This document shows positions 5,555-12,478 of a stretch of DNA of 12,596 bases, one piece after another. Origin of the DNA: Comamonadaceae bacterium (lineage in GTDB: Bacteria > Pseudomonadota > Gammaproteobacteria > Burkholderiales > Burkholderiaceae_C); the NCBI GenBank assembly GCA_947374485.1, contig CANCCF010000111.1:1-12596 (forward strand), read 5' to 3'. The notes below the pieces were generated by a model that was not told the DNA's origin, searched no databases, and saw only the letters and a list, made by a program, of their open reading frames with translations. A program made the position numbers and the translations under genes. Each line of letters opens with the position of its first letter. The first letter of the stretch is position 1.

Positions 5555-6819
5555 TGGACAAATTACTGATTCGCGGTGGCCGCCAACTGAGCGGCGAGGT
5601 GCTGATTTCCGGCGCCAAAAACGCCGCGCTGCCCGAGCTGTGCGCCGCCCTCCTGACCGCTGACACCCTGACTCTGCGCAACGTGCCCCGTCTGCAGGAT
5701 GTCTCCACCATGCTCAAGCTGATCCGCAACATGGGCGTCTCTGCCGATGTGCAGGCCGATGGCTCGGTGGTGCTCAATGCCGCAGCGCTGACCAACCCCG
5801 AAGCACCCTACGAGCTGGTGAAGACCATGCGTGCCTCGGTGCTGGCGCTGGGCCCCTTGCTGGCACGCTTCGGCCACGCCAAGGTGTCCTTGCCCGGTGG
5901 CTGCGCCATTGGCTCGCGCCCTGTGGACCAGCACCTCAAGGGCCTGACCGCCATGGGTGCCGAGATTGCGGTGGAACACGGCTACATGGTGGCCAAGCTG
6001 GCCAATGGACGCACGCGCCTGAAGGGCGCGCGCATTGCCACCGACATGGTCACCGTCACCGGCACCGAAAATTTCCTCATGGCCGCCGCCCTGGCCGAGG
6101 GCGAGACTTTGCTGGAAAACGCAGCGCAAGAGCCCGAGATTCCCGACCTGGCCGAGCTGCTCATCCGCATGGGCGCCAAAATTGAAGGCCACGGTACCAG
6201 CCGCATCCGCATCCAGGGCGTAGAGGCCTTGCATGGCTGCAGCCACCAGGTGGTGGCCGACCGCATCGAGACCGGCACCTTTTTGTGCGCGGTGGCCGCC
6301 ACCGGTGGCGATGTGTTTTTGAAGCATGGCCGCGCCGAGCATCTGGATGCCGTCATCGACAAGCTGCGTGACGCCGGTGCCACCATCACCGCGCTGGAAG
6401 ACGGCATCCGCGTACAGTCGCAAGGGCGCCTGAAGGCACAGAGTTTCCGCACCACCGAATACCCCGGCTTTCCCACCGACATGCAGGCCCAGTTCATGGC
6501 GCTCAATTGCATCTCGCAGGGTGCCAGCAAGGTGACAGAAACCATTTTCGAGAACCGTTTCATGCACGTGAACGAGATGGTGCGGCTGGGTGCGCATATT
6601 CAAATTGACGGCAAGGTGGCCGTGATTGAAGGGGTGGAAAAATTGTCGGGCGCCACTGTGATGGCCACCGACCTGCGCGCCTCTGCCAGCCTGGTGATTG
6701 CAGGCCTGGTGGCCGAGGGCGAAACCCTGGTGGACCGTATTTACCATTTGGACCGTGGCTACGACCAGATGGAAGCCAAGCTGCGCGCCATTGGCGCGGA
6801 TATCGAAAGAACGAAGTGA
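5554..6819 (+). CDS. murA: MurA, UDP-N-acetylglucosamine 1-carboxyvinyltransferase
   Basis: Cytoplasmic enzyme that transfers enolpyruvate from phosphoenolpyruvate to UDP-GlcNAc, the first committed step of peptidoglycan synthesis and the target of fosfomycin. The 421-residue length is normal. Key residues are present: Lys22-Asn23 in SGAKNAALP, the catalytic Cys117 in LPGGCAIGSRPVDQH (Cys115 in E. coli), Asp309 in FPTDMQAQ, Arg375 in DLRASASL and Arg401 in DRGYDQ. With a Cys rather than Asp at the active-site loop it should be fosfomycin-sensitive at the target level. I choose the ATG at 5554, giving MDKLLIRGGR, because that matches family N-termini and overlaps the ibaG stop; an in-frame ATG at 5536 would add six residues inside ibaG. 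The stop overlaps the hisG start (GTGA). Confidence 0.97.
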   Translation: MDKLLIRGGRQLSGEVLISGAKNAALPELCAALLTADTLTLRNVPRLQDVSTMLKLIRNMGVSADVQADGSVVLNAAALTNPEAPYELVKTMRASVLALGPLLARFGHAKVSLPGGCAIGSRPVDQHLKGLTAMGAEIAVEHGYMVAKLANGRTRLKGARIATDMVTVTGTENFLMAAALAEGETLLENAAQEPEIPDLAELLIRMGAKIEGHGTSRIRIQGVEALHGCSHQVVADRIETGTFLCAVAATGGDVFLKHGRAEHLDAVIDKLRDAGATITALEDGIRVQSQGRLKAQSFRTTEYPGFPTDMQAQFMALNCISQGASKVTETIFENRFMHVNEMVRLGAHIQIDGKVAVIEGVEKLSGATVMATDLRASASLVIAGLVAEGETLVDRIYHLDRGYDQMEAKLRAIGADIERTK

Positions 6820-7460
6820 TCACCTTAGCCCTCTCCAAAGGCCGCATCTTTGAAGAAACTGTGCCGCTATTGAAAGCCGCGGGCATTGAGGTGCTGGACG
6901 ACCCGGAAAAATCGCGCAAGCTGATTCTGGACACCAACCAGCCCGGCGTGCGCGTGCTGGTGGTGCGCGCCACCGACGTGCCCACCTACGTGCAATACGG
7001 CGGTGCCGATATGGGCATTACCGGCAAAGACACATTGCTGGAACACGGCAGCCAGGGCCTCTACCAGCCGCTCGATCTGCAGATTGCCAAGTGCCGCATC
7101 AGCGTGGCTGTGCGTGCCGACTTTGACTATCTGTCGGCCGTCAAGCAGGGCTCGCGCCTCAAGGTGGCGACCAAGTACGTGGCGATTGCACGCGAATTTT
7201 TTGCCTCCAAGGGCGTGCACGTGGACCTGATCAAGCTCTACGGCAGCATGGAGCTGGCACCCTTGGTGGGTCTGGCCGATGCCATCGTCGACCTGGTCTC
7301 CACCGGCAACACACTCAAGGCCAATCACCTGGTGGAAGTCGAACGCATCATGGACATCAGCTCGCGTCTGGTGGTCAACCAGGCGGCTTTGAAGCTCAAG
7401 CAGGCGCCCATTCGCGCCATCATTGACGCCTTCGCGGGCGCAGTGGGTAAGCCATCATGA
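6816..7460 (+). CDS. hisG: HisG, ATP phosphoribosyltransferase, short-form catalytic subunit
   Basis: Catalyses the first step of histidine synthesis, joining ATP and PRPP to give phosphoribosyl-ATP. At 214 residues it is the short form (HisGS), lacking the C-terminal ACT-like regulatory domain of the roughly 300-residue long form; such enzymes work as a hetero-octamer with the HisZ regulatory subunit, which is not in this window. The family start ITLALSKGRIFEETVPLL, the YVQYGGADMGITGKD block and VDLVSTGNTLKANHLVEVE, the PRPP-binding region, are all clear. Translation starts at GTG (6816), overlapping the murA TGA by three bases; the purine stretch GAAAGAACGAA just upstream can serve as ribosome binding site. 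The stop overlaps the hisD ATG. Confidence 0.95.
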   Translation: MITLALSKGRIFEETVPLLKAAGIEVLDDPEKSRKLILDTNQPGVRVLVVRATDVPTYVQYGGADMGITGKDTLLEHGSQGLYQPLDLQIAKCRISVAVRADFDYLSAVKQGSRLKVATKYVAIAREFFASKGVHVDLIKLYGSMELAPLVGLADAIVDLVSTGNTLKANHLVEVERIMDISSRLVVNQAALKLKQAPIRAIIDAFAGAVGKPS

Positions 7461-8830
7461 CCCTGCAAGCCAAGCCCGTTCGCCTGTCCACCCGTGATGC
7501 GGATTTCGATGCCCGCTTCAAGGCTTTGCAGCATTGGTCTGCCGACACCGACGCCGCCATCGAGCAGCGCGTGGCCGACATCCTGGGTGATGTGCAACAG
7601 CGCGGCGACGCGGCGGTGCTGGAATACACCGCGCGCTTTGATGGACTGAACGCTGCCAGCATGGCGGAGCTGGAACTCACCCAGGCCGACTTCAAGGCCG
7701 CCTTTGACAGCATCCCCGAGGCGCAGCGCCGCGCCCTGCAAGACGCCGAGCGCCGCGTGCGCAGCTACCACGAAGCGCAGAAAGAAGCCTGCGGTGAGAG
7801 CTGGAGCTACCGCGATGCGGATGGCACGCTCTTGGGCCAAAAGGTCACGCCGCTGGACCGCGTGGGCATCTACGTGCCGGGCGGCAAGGCCTCGTACCCA
7901 TCAAGCCTGCTCATGAACGCCGTGCCGGCACACGTTGCCGGTGTGGCTGAGATCATCATGGTGGTGCCCACCCCGGTGCGGGGCAGCGTGGCCGCGGGCG
8001 GCAGTGGAAATTCCGGCGCCACCCGGGGCGAGCGCAACGAACTGGTGCTGGCCGCAGCCTATGTGGCCGGTGTGACCCGTGCCTTCACCATCGGCGGAGC
8101 ACAGGCCGTGGCGGCTCTGGCCTATGGCACGGCCACCGTGCCGGCAGTGGACAAAATCACCGGCCCGGGCAACGCCTATGTGGCAGCAGCCAAGCGCCGC
8201 GTGTTTGGCACCGTGGGCATCGACATGATTGCCGGGCCCAGTGAAATCCTGGTGCTGGCCGACGGCTCCACGCCGCCCGACTGGGTGGCCATGGATCTGT
8301 TCAGCCAGGCCGAGCACGACGAACTGGCGCAAAGCATTCTGCTGTGCCCCGATGCGGCCTATCTGGACGCTGTGCAGGACGCCATCGACCGCTTGCTGGA
8401 TGGCATGCCGCGAGCCGCCATCATTGCCAAGAGCCTGAACGACCGCGGCGCCCTGATCCTCACGCGCAGCATGGAAGAGGCCTGCACTATTTCCAACCGC
8501 ATTGCGCCGGAGCACCTCGAAGTCTCCAGCAGCGAGCCGCACCGTTGGGAGCCCTTGCTCAAACACGCCGGTGCCATCTTCCTCGGCGCCTTCACCAGCG
8601 AATCGCTGGGCGACTACTGTGCCGGGCCCAACCACGTGCTGCCCACCAGCGGTACGGCGCGTTTCAGCAGCCCGCTGGGCGTGTACGATTTCCAGAAACG
8701 CAGCAGCCTGATCGAAGTGAGCCAGGCCGGTGCCCAGGTGCTCGGCCCGATCGCCGCCGAGCTGGCCTATGGCGAGGGCCTGCAGGCCCACGCACGGGCC
8801 GCTGAGATGCGCTTGAAGGCAAAGCAGTAA
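7457..8830 (+). CDS. hisD: HisD, histidinol dehydrogenase
   Basis: Zinc enzyme that oxidises L-histidinol to L-histidine in two NAD-dependent steps, the last reactions of the pathway. Conserved blocks include DRVGIYVPGGKASYPSSLLM, TIGGAQAVAALAYGT, KITGPGNAYVAAAKR, the zinc-binding FSQAEHDE (Gln284, His287), the catalytic NRIAPEHLEV (Glu352, His353) and GDYCAGPNHVLPTSGTAR. The protein is 457 residues, about 15-20 longer than most HisD. The surplus is a Gly/Ser/Ala-rich stretch at residues 174-190, between VVPTP and GERNELVLAAA, positions that are adjacent in ordinary HisD. It is in frame and leaves all catalytic motifs intact. The start overlaps the hisG stop (ATGA). The following gene is an unrelated small secreted protein, not hisC as would be expected. 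Confidence 0.96.
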   Translation: MTLQAKPVRLSTRDADFDARFKALQHWSADTDAAIEQRVADILGDVQQRGDAAVLEYTARFDGLNAASMAELELTQADFKAAFDSIPEAQRRALQDAERRVRSYHEAQKEACGESWSYRDADGTLLGQKVTPLDRVGIYVPGGKASYPSSLLMNAVPAHVAGVAEIIMVVPTPVRGSVAAGGSGNSGATRGERNELVLAAAYVAGVTRAFTIGGAQAVAALAYGTATVPAVDKITGPGNAYVAAAKRRVFGTVGIDMIAGPSEILVLADGSTPPDWVAMDLFSQAEHDELAQSILLCPDAAYLDAVQDAIDRLLDGMPRAAIIAKSLNDRGALILTRSMEEACTISNRIAPEHLEVSSSEPHRWEPLLKHAGAIFLGAFTSESLGDYCAGPNHVLPTSGTARFSSPLGVYDFQKRSSLIEVSQAGAQVLGPIAAELAYGEGLQAHARAAEMRLKAKQ

Positions 8831-8859
8831 GGCTTTCGTTTATCCCGCGACCCACAGCC

Positions 8860-9243
8860 ATGCAAAACCTTTTTTACATCTTTCGCCGCGCAGGTCTGCT
8901 GCGCAGGTTGGCCTTGTACGGCCTGTTGGCGCTGACATTTCACAGTGCCTCGGCCATGACCATTCGCGAGCTGCGTGCGCTGGAAAACTCCGACAAAAAG
9001 CAGGGCGCCAACTACAAGCGCTACTACCTGGTGGGCGCCATGGAAGGCGCGCTCGAAGCGCATGAACAAGGTGTGCGCTTAGGTGCCAAACCCAGCATCT
9101 GCCTGAACGGCCGCCGCCTGCAGCCCAGCATGGCCGAAGGCCTGTACCAGACCGAGCTGCAGCGCAACAGCGATGTGTATGAGGCCGACATGCCGGTGAC
9201 CCTGGTGATGGCCAACGCGCTGGGCACGGTCTACGCTTGTTGA
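8860..9243 (+). CDS. Small secreted two-cysteine protein, possibly Rap1a/Tai-like
   Basis: A 127-residue protein between hisD and hisC that I do not recognise as a histidine gene. It has a Sec-type signal peptide: basic residues at 9-10 and 15-16, hydrophobic LALYGLLALTF (17-27) and an A-S-A site after residue 32. The mature part has about 95 residues, begins MTIRELRALE, then YYLVGAMEGALEA (55-67), Cys81 in PSICLNG, and ends exactly on Cys127 in NALGTVYAC. This layout (signal peptide, xMTxxEL start, YxxGxxxG helix, a Cys mid-way and one at the very end) resembles the Rap1a/Tai family, which includes periplasmic immunity proteins against type VI amidase effectors; that is inference from pattern. 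No effector gene is adjacent. It starts 29 bases after hisD and ends a few bases before hisC, so it is probably co-transcribed. Confidence 0.8.
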   Translation: MQNLFYIFRRAGLLRRLALYGLLALTFHSASAMTIRELRALENSDKKQGANYKRYYLVGAMEGALEAHEQGVRLGAKPSICLNGRRLQPSMAEGLYQTELQRNSDVYEADMPVTLVMANALGTVYAC

Positions 9244-9259
9244 GCTCTTGACCCGTTTC

Positions 9260-10402
9260 ATGCCGCAAGACCCTGATCCATTGCAGACCCTCCTTGCCAG
9301 GCGCATCCGTGCCGATGTGCGGGCCATGCAAGCCTATGCTGTGCAGGATGCCAGCGGCCTGCGCAAGCTCGACGCCATGGAGAACCCGCACATGCTGTCA
9401 CCGGCAATGCAGGCCGCGCTCGGCCAGCGCCTGGGCGCAGTGGCCCTGAACCGCTACCCGGGCTCTCGCGTGGACGATTTGCGCCAGGCGCTGGCCGCCC
9501 ACACGCGCCTGCCCGAGGGCTTTGCGCTGATGCTGGGCAACGGCTCCGACGAATTGATTTCATTGCTGTCCCTGGCCTGTGCCGTGCCTGCAGACGCGGC
9601 AACAGGCGCCAAGCCGGTGGTGCTCGCACCCGTGCCCGGCTTCGTGATGTACGAGGTAAGTGCCCAGTTACAGGGACTGGACTTTGTGGGCGTGCCTCTG
9701 CTGCCAGATTTCGAACTCGACACTGCCGCCATGCTGGCCGCCATGCGCCAGCACCAACCCGCCCTGGTCTACCTGGCTTACCCCAACAACCCTACGGCCA
9801 ATCTGTGGAATGCCGGGTCCATGCAGGACATCATTGCCGCTGCGGCCGAAACAGGCAGCCTGGTGGTGGTGGACGAGGCCTATCAACCTTTTGCCAGCCG
9901 CTCCTACCGCGATGTGATGGCCGCAGACCCCGCGCGCCATGCCCACGTGCTGCTGTTGCGCACCCTCAGCAAATTTGGCCTGGCCGGTGTGCGCCTGGGC
10001 TATCTGGTGGGCCGCTGCGAATTCATTGCCCAGATCGACAAGGTGCGCCCGCCTTACAACATCAGCGTGCTCAACACCGAGTGCGCGCTGTTTGCGCTCG
10101 AACACGCCGACGTCTTCGCCGCCCAGGCCGCCGACATCGTGGCCGAACGGGCGCGCCTGCAGCAGGCCTTTGCCGAGATGCCAGGGCTTGAAGCCTTCCC
10201 CAGCGAGGCCAATATGATCCTGGTGCGCCTGCATGGCGCGCCGGGCCGTGCACAGCCCGTGTTCGACGCGCTGAAGGCGCGCGGTGTCCTTGTCAAGAAC
10301 GTTTCTAAAATGCACCCCTTGCTTGCCAATTGTTTGCGCATCACCGTCGGCACCGCTGATGAAAACGCGCAGCTGCTGGCAGCCCTACAGGAAATCATAT
10401 GA
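9260..10402 (+). CDS. hisC: HisC, histidinol-phosphate aminotransferase
   Basis: PLP-dependent class I/II aminotransferase that converts imidazole acetol phosphate and glutamate to histidinol phosphate. From the ATG at 9260 it has 380 residues. Fold-type I residues are clear: YPNNPT (174-179), Asp205-Glu-Ala-Tyr208 in VVVDEAYQPF, the Schiff-base Lys238 in RTLSKFGLAG, and the phosphate-binding Arg in GVRLGY. The N-terminal IRADVRAMQAYAV and KLDAMENPH match betaproteobacterial HisC. The start is uncertain: an in-frame TTG at 9248, four bases after the preceding stop, would add four residues, and neither start has a strong Shine-Dalgarno sequence. The stop overlaps the hisB ATG (ATGA). No damage is seen. 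Confidence 0.94.
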   Translation: MPQDPDPLQTLLARRIRADVRAMQAYAVQDASGLRKLDAMENPHMLSPAMQAALGQRLGAVALNRYPGSRVDDLRQALAAHTRLPEGFALMLGNGSDELISLLSLACAVPADAATGAKPVVLAPVPGFVMYEVSAQLQGLDFVGVPLLPDFELDTAAMLAAMRQHQPALVYLAYPNNPTANLWNAGSMQDIIAAAAETGSLVVVDEAYQPFASRSYRDVMAADPARHAHVLLLRTLSKFGLAGVRLGYLVGRCEFIAQIDKVRPPYNISVLNTECALFALEHADVFAAQAADIVAERARLQQAFAEMPGLEAFPSEANMILVRLHGAPGRAQPVFDALKARGVLVKNVSKMHPLLANCLRITVGTADENAQLLAALQEII

Positions 10403-11037
10403 CCAGCTACCCCCTCACCGAAGTGACCGAAGCCCCGGCCACCCCCGCACCCCGCGTGGCCGAGGTGTCCCGCAACACCGCCGAGACGCGCATCCAGGTC
10501 AAGCTCAATCTGGACGGCACTGGCAAAAGCCGCCTGTCCACCGGCATTGGTTTTTTTGACCACATGCTCGACCAGATCGCCCGCCACGGCCTGATCGACC
10601 TCGACATCGAGGCCGAAGGCGACTTGCACATCGACGGCCACCACACCGTGGAAGATGTGGGCATCACCCTGGGCCAGGCGGTGCACCAGGCGGTGGGCGA
10701 CAAGAAAGGCATACGCCGCTATGGCCATGCCTATGTGCCGCTGGACGATGCCCTGTCGCGCGTGGTTATTGATTTTTCCGGCCGTCCCGGCTTGGTCATG
10801 GATGTACCTTTCAAAAGCGGCTCCATCGGCAGTTTTGACACCCAACTCACCCACGAATTTTTCCAGGGCTTTGTGAACCACGCTTTTGTCACCCTGCACA
10901 TCGACAACCTGAAGGGCGAAAACGCGCACCACCAGGCTGAAACGGTTTTCAAGGCCTTTGCCCGCGCCCTGCGCTTTGCGCTGGAGATCGACCCGCGCTC
11001 GGTGGGCACCATTCCTTCCACCAAAGGCTCGCTCTAG
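10399..11037 (+). CDS. hisB: HisB, imidazoleglycerol-phosphate dehydratase
   Basis: Manganese-dependent enzyme that dehydrates imidazoleglycerol phosphate to imidazole acetol phosphate. It is the monofunctional form (212 residues); the histidinol-phosphatase domain fused to HisB in E. coli is missing, so a separate phosphatase is needed and none is in the window. Metal-binding motifs are both present: HHTVED (residues 81-86) and HHQAE (177-181), along with GFFDHMLDQIARH and the terminal STKGSL. Before the usual start of the domain (VSRNTAETRI) there is an extra Thr/Pro/Ala-rich stretch of about 20 residues, which looks disordered. The start overlaps the hisC stop (ATGA), and hisH follows after 15 bases. 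Confidence 0.96.
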   Translation: MTSYPLTEVTEAPATPAPRVAEVSRNTAETRIQVKLNLDGTGKSRLSTGIGFFDHMLDQIARHGLIDLDIEAEGDLHIDGHHTVEDVGITLGQAVHQAVGDKKGIRRYGHAYVPLDDALSRVVIDFSGRPGLVMDVPFKSGSIGSFDTQLTHEFFQGFVNHAFVTLHIDNLKGENAHHQAETVFKAFARALRFALEIDPRSVGTIPSTKGSL

Positions 11038-11052
11038 CATGAAAGCATTGGC

Positions 11053-11709
11053 ATGAAGAAGGTCGCAGTCGTCGACTACGGCATGGGCAACCTGCGCTCG
11101 GTCACGCAGGCGGTCCTGCATGTGGCTGCAGACGCCGGGGTGGAGGTGGTGTGGGCCCGCACCGCACAAGAGGTGATGGACGCTGAGCGCGTGGTGCTGC
11201 CTGGCCAGGGCGGCATGCGCGACTGCATGCAAGAGCTGCACGCCTGCGGCATGTTTGACGCAGTGATGCATGCCGCCGTCCACAAGCCGCTCATGGGCGT
11301 GTGCGTGGGCATGCAAATGCTCTTGGACCACAGCCAGGAACTCGACACCCCGTGCCTGGGCCTGATTCCGGGTGACGTGGTCAAGTTCGAGTTGGCCGGG
11401 CAAACCCAGCCCGACGGCAGCCGCTACAAGGTGCCGCAAATGGGCTGGAACCAGGTCTGGCAAACCGGCCACGGCGTGCCGCGCCACCCGGTCTGGGGCG
11501 ATGTACCCGATGGCAGCTACTTTTATTTTGTCCACAGCTACTACGCCAAACCGTCTGATTCAAGCCACAGCGTGGGCGAAACCGACTACGGGCAGCGCTT
11601 TTCTTCGGCCATTGCGCGCGATAATATTTTCGCAACCCAATTCCACCCAGAAAAAAGCGCTGAGCACGGCCTCTCCCTTTACCGCAACTTCCTTCACTGG
11701 AACCCCTGA
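11053..11709 (+). CDS. hisH: HisH, glutamine amidotransferase subunit of imidazole glycerol phosphate synthase
   Basis: Class I glutaminase that releases ammonia from glutamine and channels it to HisF, which makes imidazole glycerol phosphate and AICAR. The 218-residue protein shows the full catalytic triad: Cys84 in GVCVGMQML, His198 and Glu200 in TQFHPEKS. The start VVDYGMGNLRSV and the oxyanion-strand PGQGGMRDCM are typical, as is the PQMGWNQV block. GAAAG at 11041-11045 may act as ribosome binding site for the ATG at 11053. There is no additional gene between hisB and hisH; I recall a marC-type gene there in Burkholderia. hisA follows after 28 bases. Confidence 0.96.
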   Translation: MKKVAVVDYGMGNLRSVTQAVLHVAADAGVEVVWARTAQEVMDAERVVLPGQGGMRDCMQELHACGMFDAVMHAAVHKPLMGVCVGMQMLLDHSQELDTPCLGLIPGDVVKFELAGQTQPDGSRYKVPQMGWNQVWQTGHGVPRHPVWGDVPDGSYFYFVHSYYAKPSDSSHSVGETDYGQRFSSAIARDNIFATQFHPEKSAEHGLSLYRNFLHWNP

Positions 11710-11737
11710 TTCTTCCCCCTCGGCCAAACCCGCCATC

Positions 11738-12478
11738 ATGCTTCTCATCCCTGCGATTGACCTGAAAGACGGTCACTGTGTGCGCCTCAAACAAGGCGAT
11801 ATGGACCAATCCACCACCTTCGGCGAAGACCCCGCCGTCATGGCCAGAAGCTGGGTGGACAAGGGTGCCAGGCGATTGCATCTGGTGGACCTGAACGGCG
11901 CCTTTGCCGGGCACCCCAAGAACGAGGCGGCCATCCGCAAGATCCTCAAGAGCGTGGGCAGCGAGATCGATGTGCAGCTCGGTGGCGGCATCCGCGACCT
12001 CGACACCATCGAGCGCTACCTCGACGCGGGCCTGCGCTACGTCATCATCGGCACCGCCGCGGTCAAGAACCCCGGCTTCCTGCAAGACGCCTGCACCGCC
12101 TTTGGCGGCCACATCATCGTCGGCCTGGATGCGCGCGATGGCAAGGTGGCCACCGACGGCTGGAGCAAGCTCACGCGCCACGAAGTGATTGACCTAGCCA
12201 AGAAATTTGAAGACTATGGCGTCGAGTCCATCATCTACACCGACATTGGCCGCGACGGCATGCTCTCGGGCATCAACATCGACGCCACCGTCAAGCTGGC
12301 GCAAGCCCTTACCATTCCGGTGATCGCCTCCGGCGGTCTGTCGAACATGGCGGACATTGAAGCCCTGTGCGCGGTGGAAGACGAGGGCGTGGAAGGCGTG
12401 ATCTGCGGCCGTGCGATTTACAGCGGCGACCTGGATTTCGCGGCTGCGCAAACGCGTGCCGACGAGCTGAACGGCTGA
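11738..12478 (+). CDS. hisA: HisA, ProFAR isomerase
   Basis: (beta-alpha)8-barrel isomerase that opens the ribose ring of ProFAR to give PRFAR, the substrate of HisF. The 246-residue length is normal. The general acid/base residues are in place: Asp8 in LIPAIDLKDG and Asp131 in VGLDARDG. The phosphate-binding repeats GGGIRDLDT and ASGGLSNMAD, and IYTDIGRDGM, are characteristic. The frame stays open upstream into hisH, but the ATG at 11738 is chosen because MLLIPAIDLK is the family N-terminus. There is no clear Shine-Dalgarno sequence in the 28-base C-rich spacer after hisH. The TGA shares one base with the hisF ATG (TGATG). Confidence 0.96.
   Translation: MLLIPAIDLKDGHCVRLKQGDMDQSTTFGEDPAVMARSWVDKGARRLHLVDLNGAFAGHPKNEAAIRKILKSVGSEIDVQLGGGIRDLDTIERYLDAGLRYVIIGTAAVKNPGFLQDACTAFGGHIIVGLDARDGKVATDGWSKLTRHEVIDLAKKFEDYGVESIIYTDIGRDGMLSGINIDATVKLAQALTIPVIASGGLSNMADIEALCAVEDEGVEGVICGRAIYSGDLDFAAAQTRADELNG

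Noticed and set aside
5563..6747. Long open frame on the minus strand (about 394 codons) opposite murA
   Set aside because: It lies wholly antisense to a convincing MurA, is His/Gly/Ala/Gln-rich with no recognisable domain, and such frames are common opposite GC-rich genes.
8821..8844. Weak hairpin (AAAGC / GCTTT) and TTGAAG...TTTATC-like promoter around the end of hisD
   Set aside because: The stem is only five AT-rich pairs with no T-run, and the promoter boxes are about 20 bases apart with poor matches; not enough to call a terminator or promoter for the small secreted gene.
10054..11535. Long open frame on the minus strand (about 493 codons) opposite hisC, hisB and hisH
   Set aside because: It spans three well-supported genes on the other strand, has biased composition (many Ala, His, Val) and no domain signal; treated as a codon-bias shadow.
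11372..11737. Upstream in-frame extension of hisA into hisH
   Set aside because: The frame is open, but the extra residues are low-complexity and overlap HisH; HisA proteins start at MLLIPAIDLK, which is the ATG at 11738.
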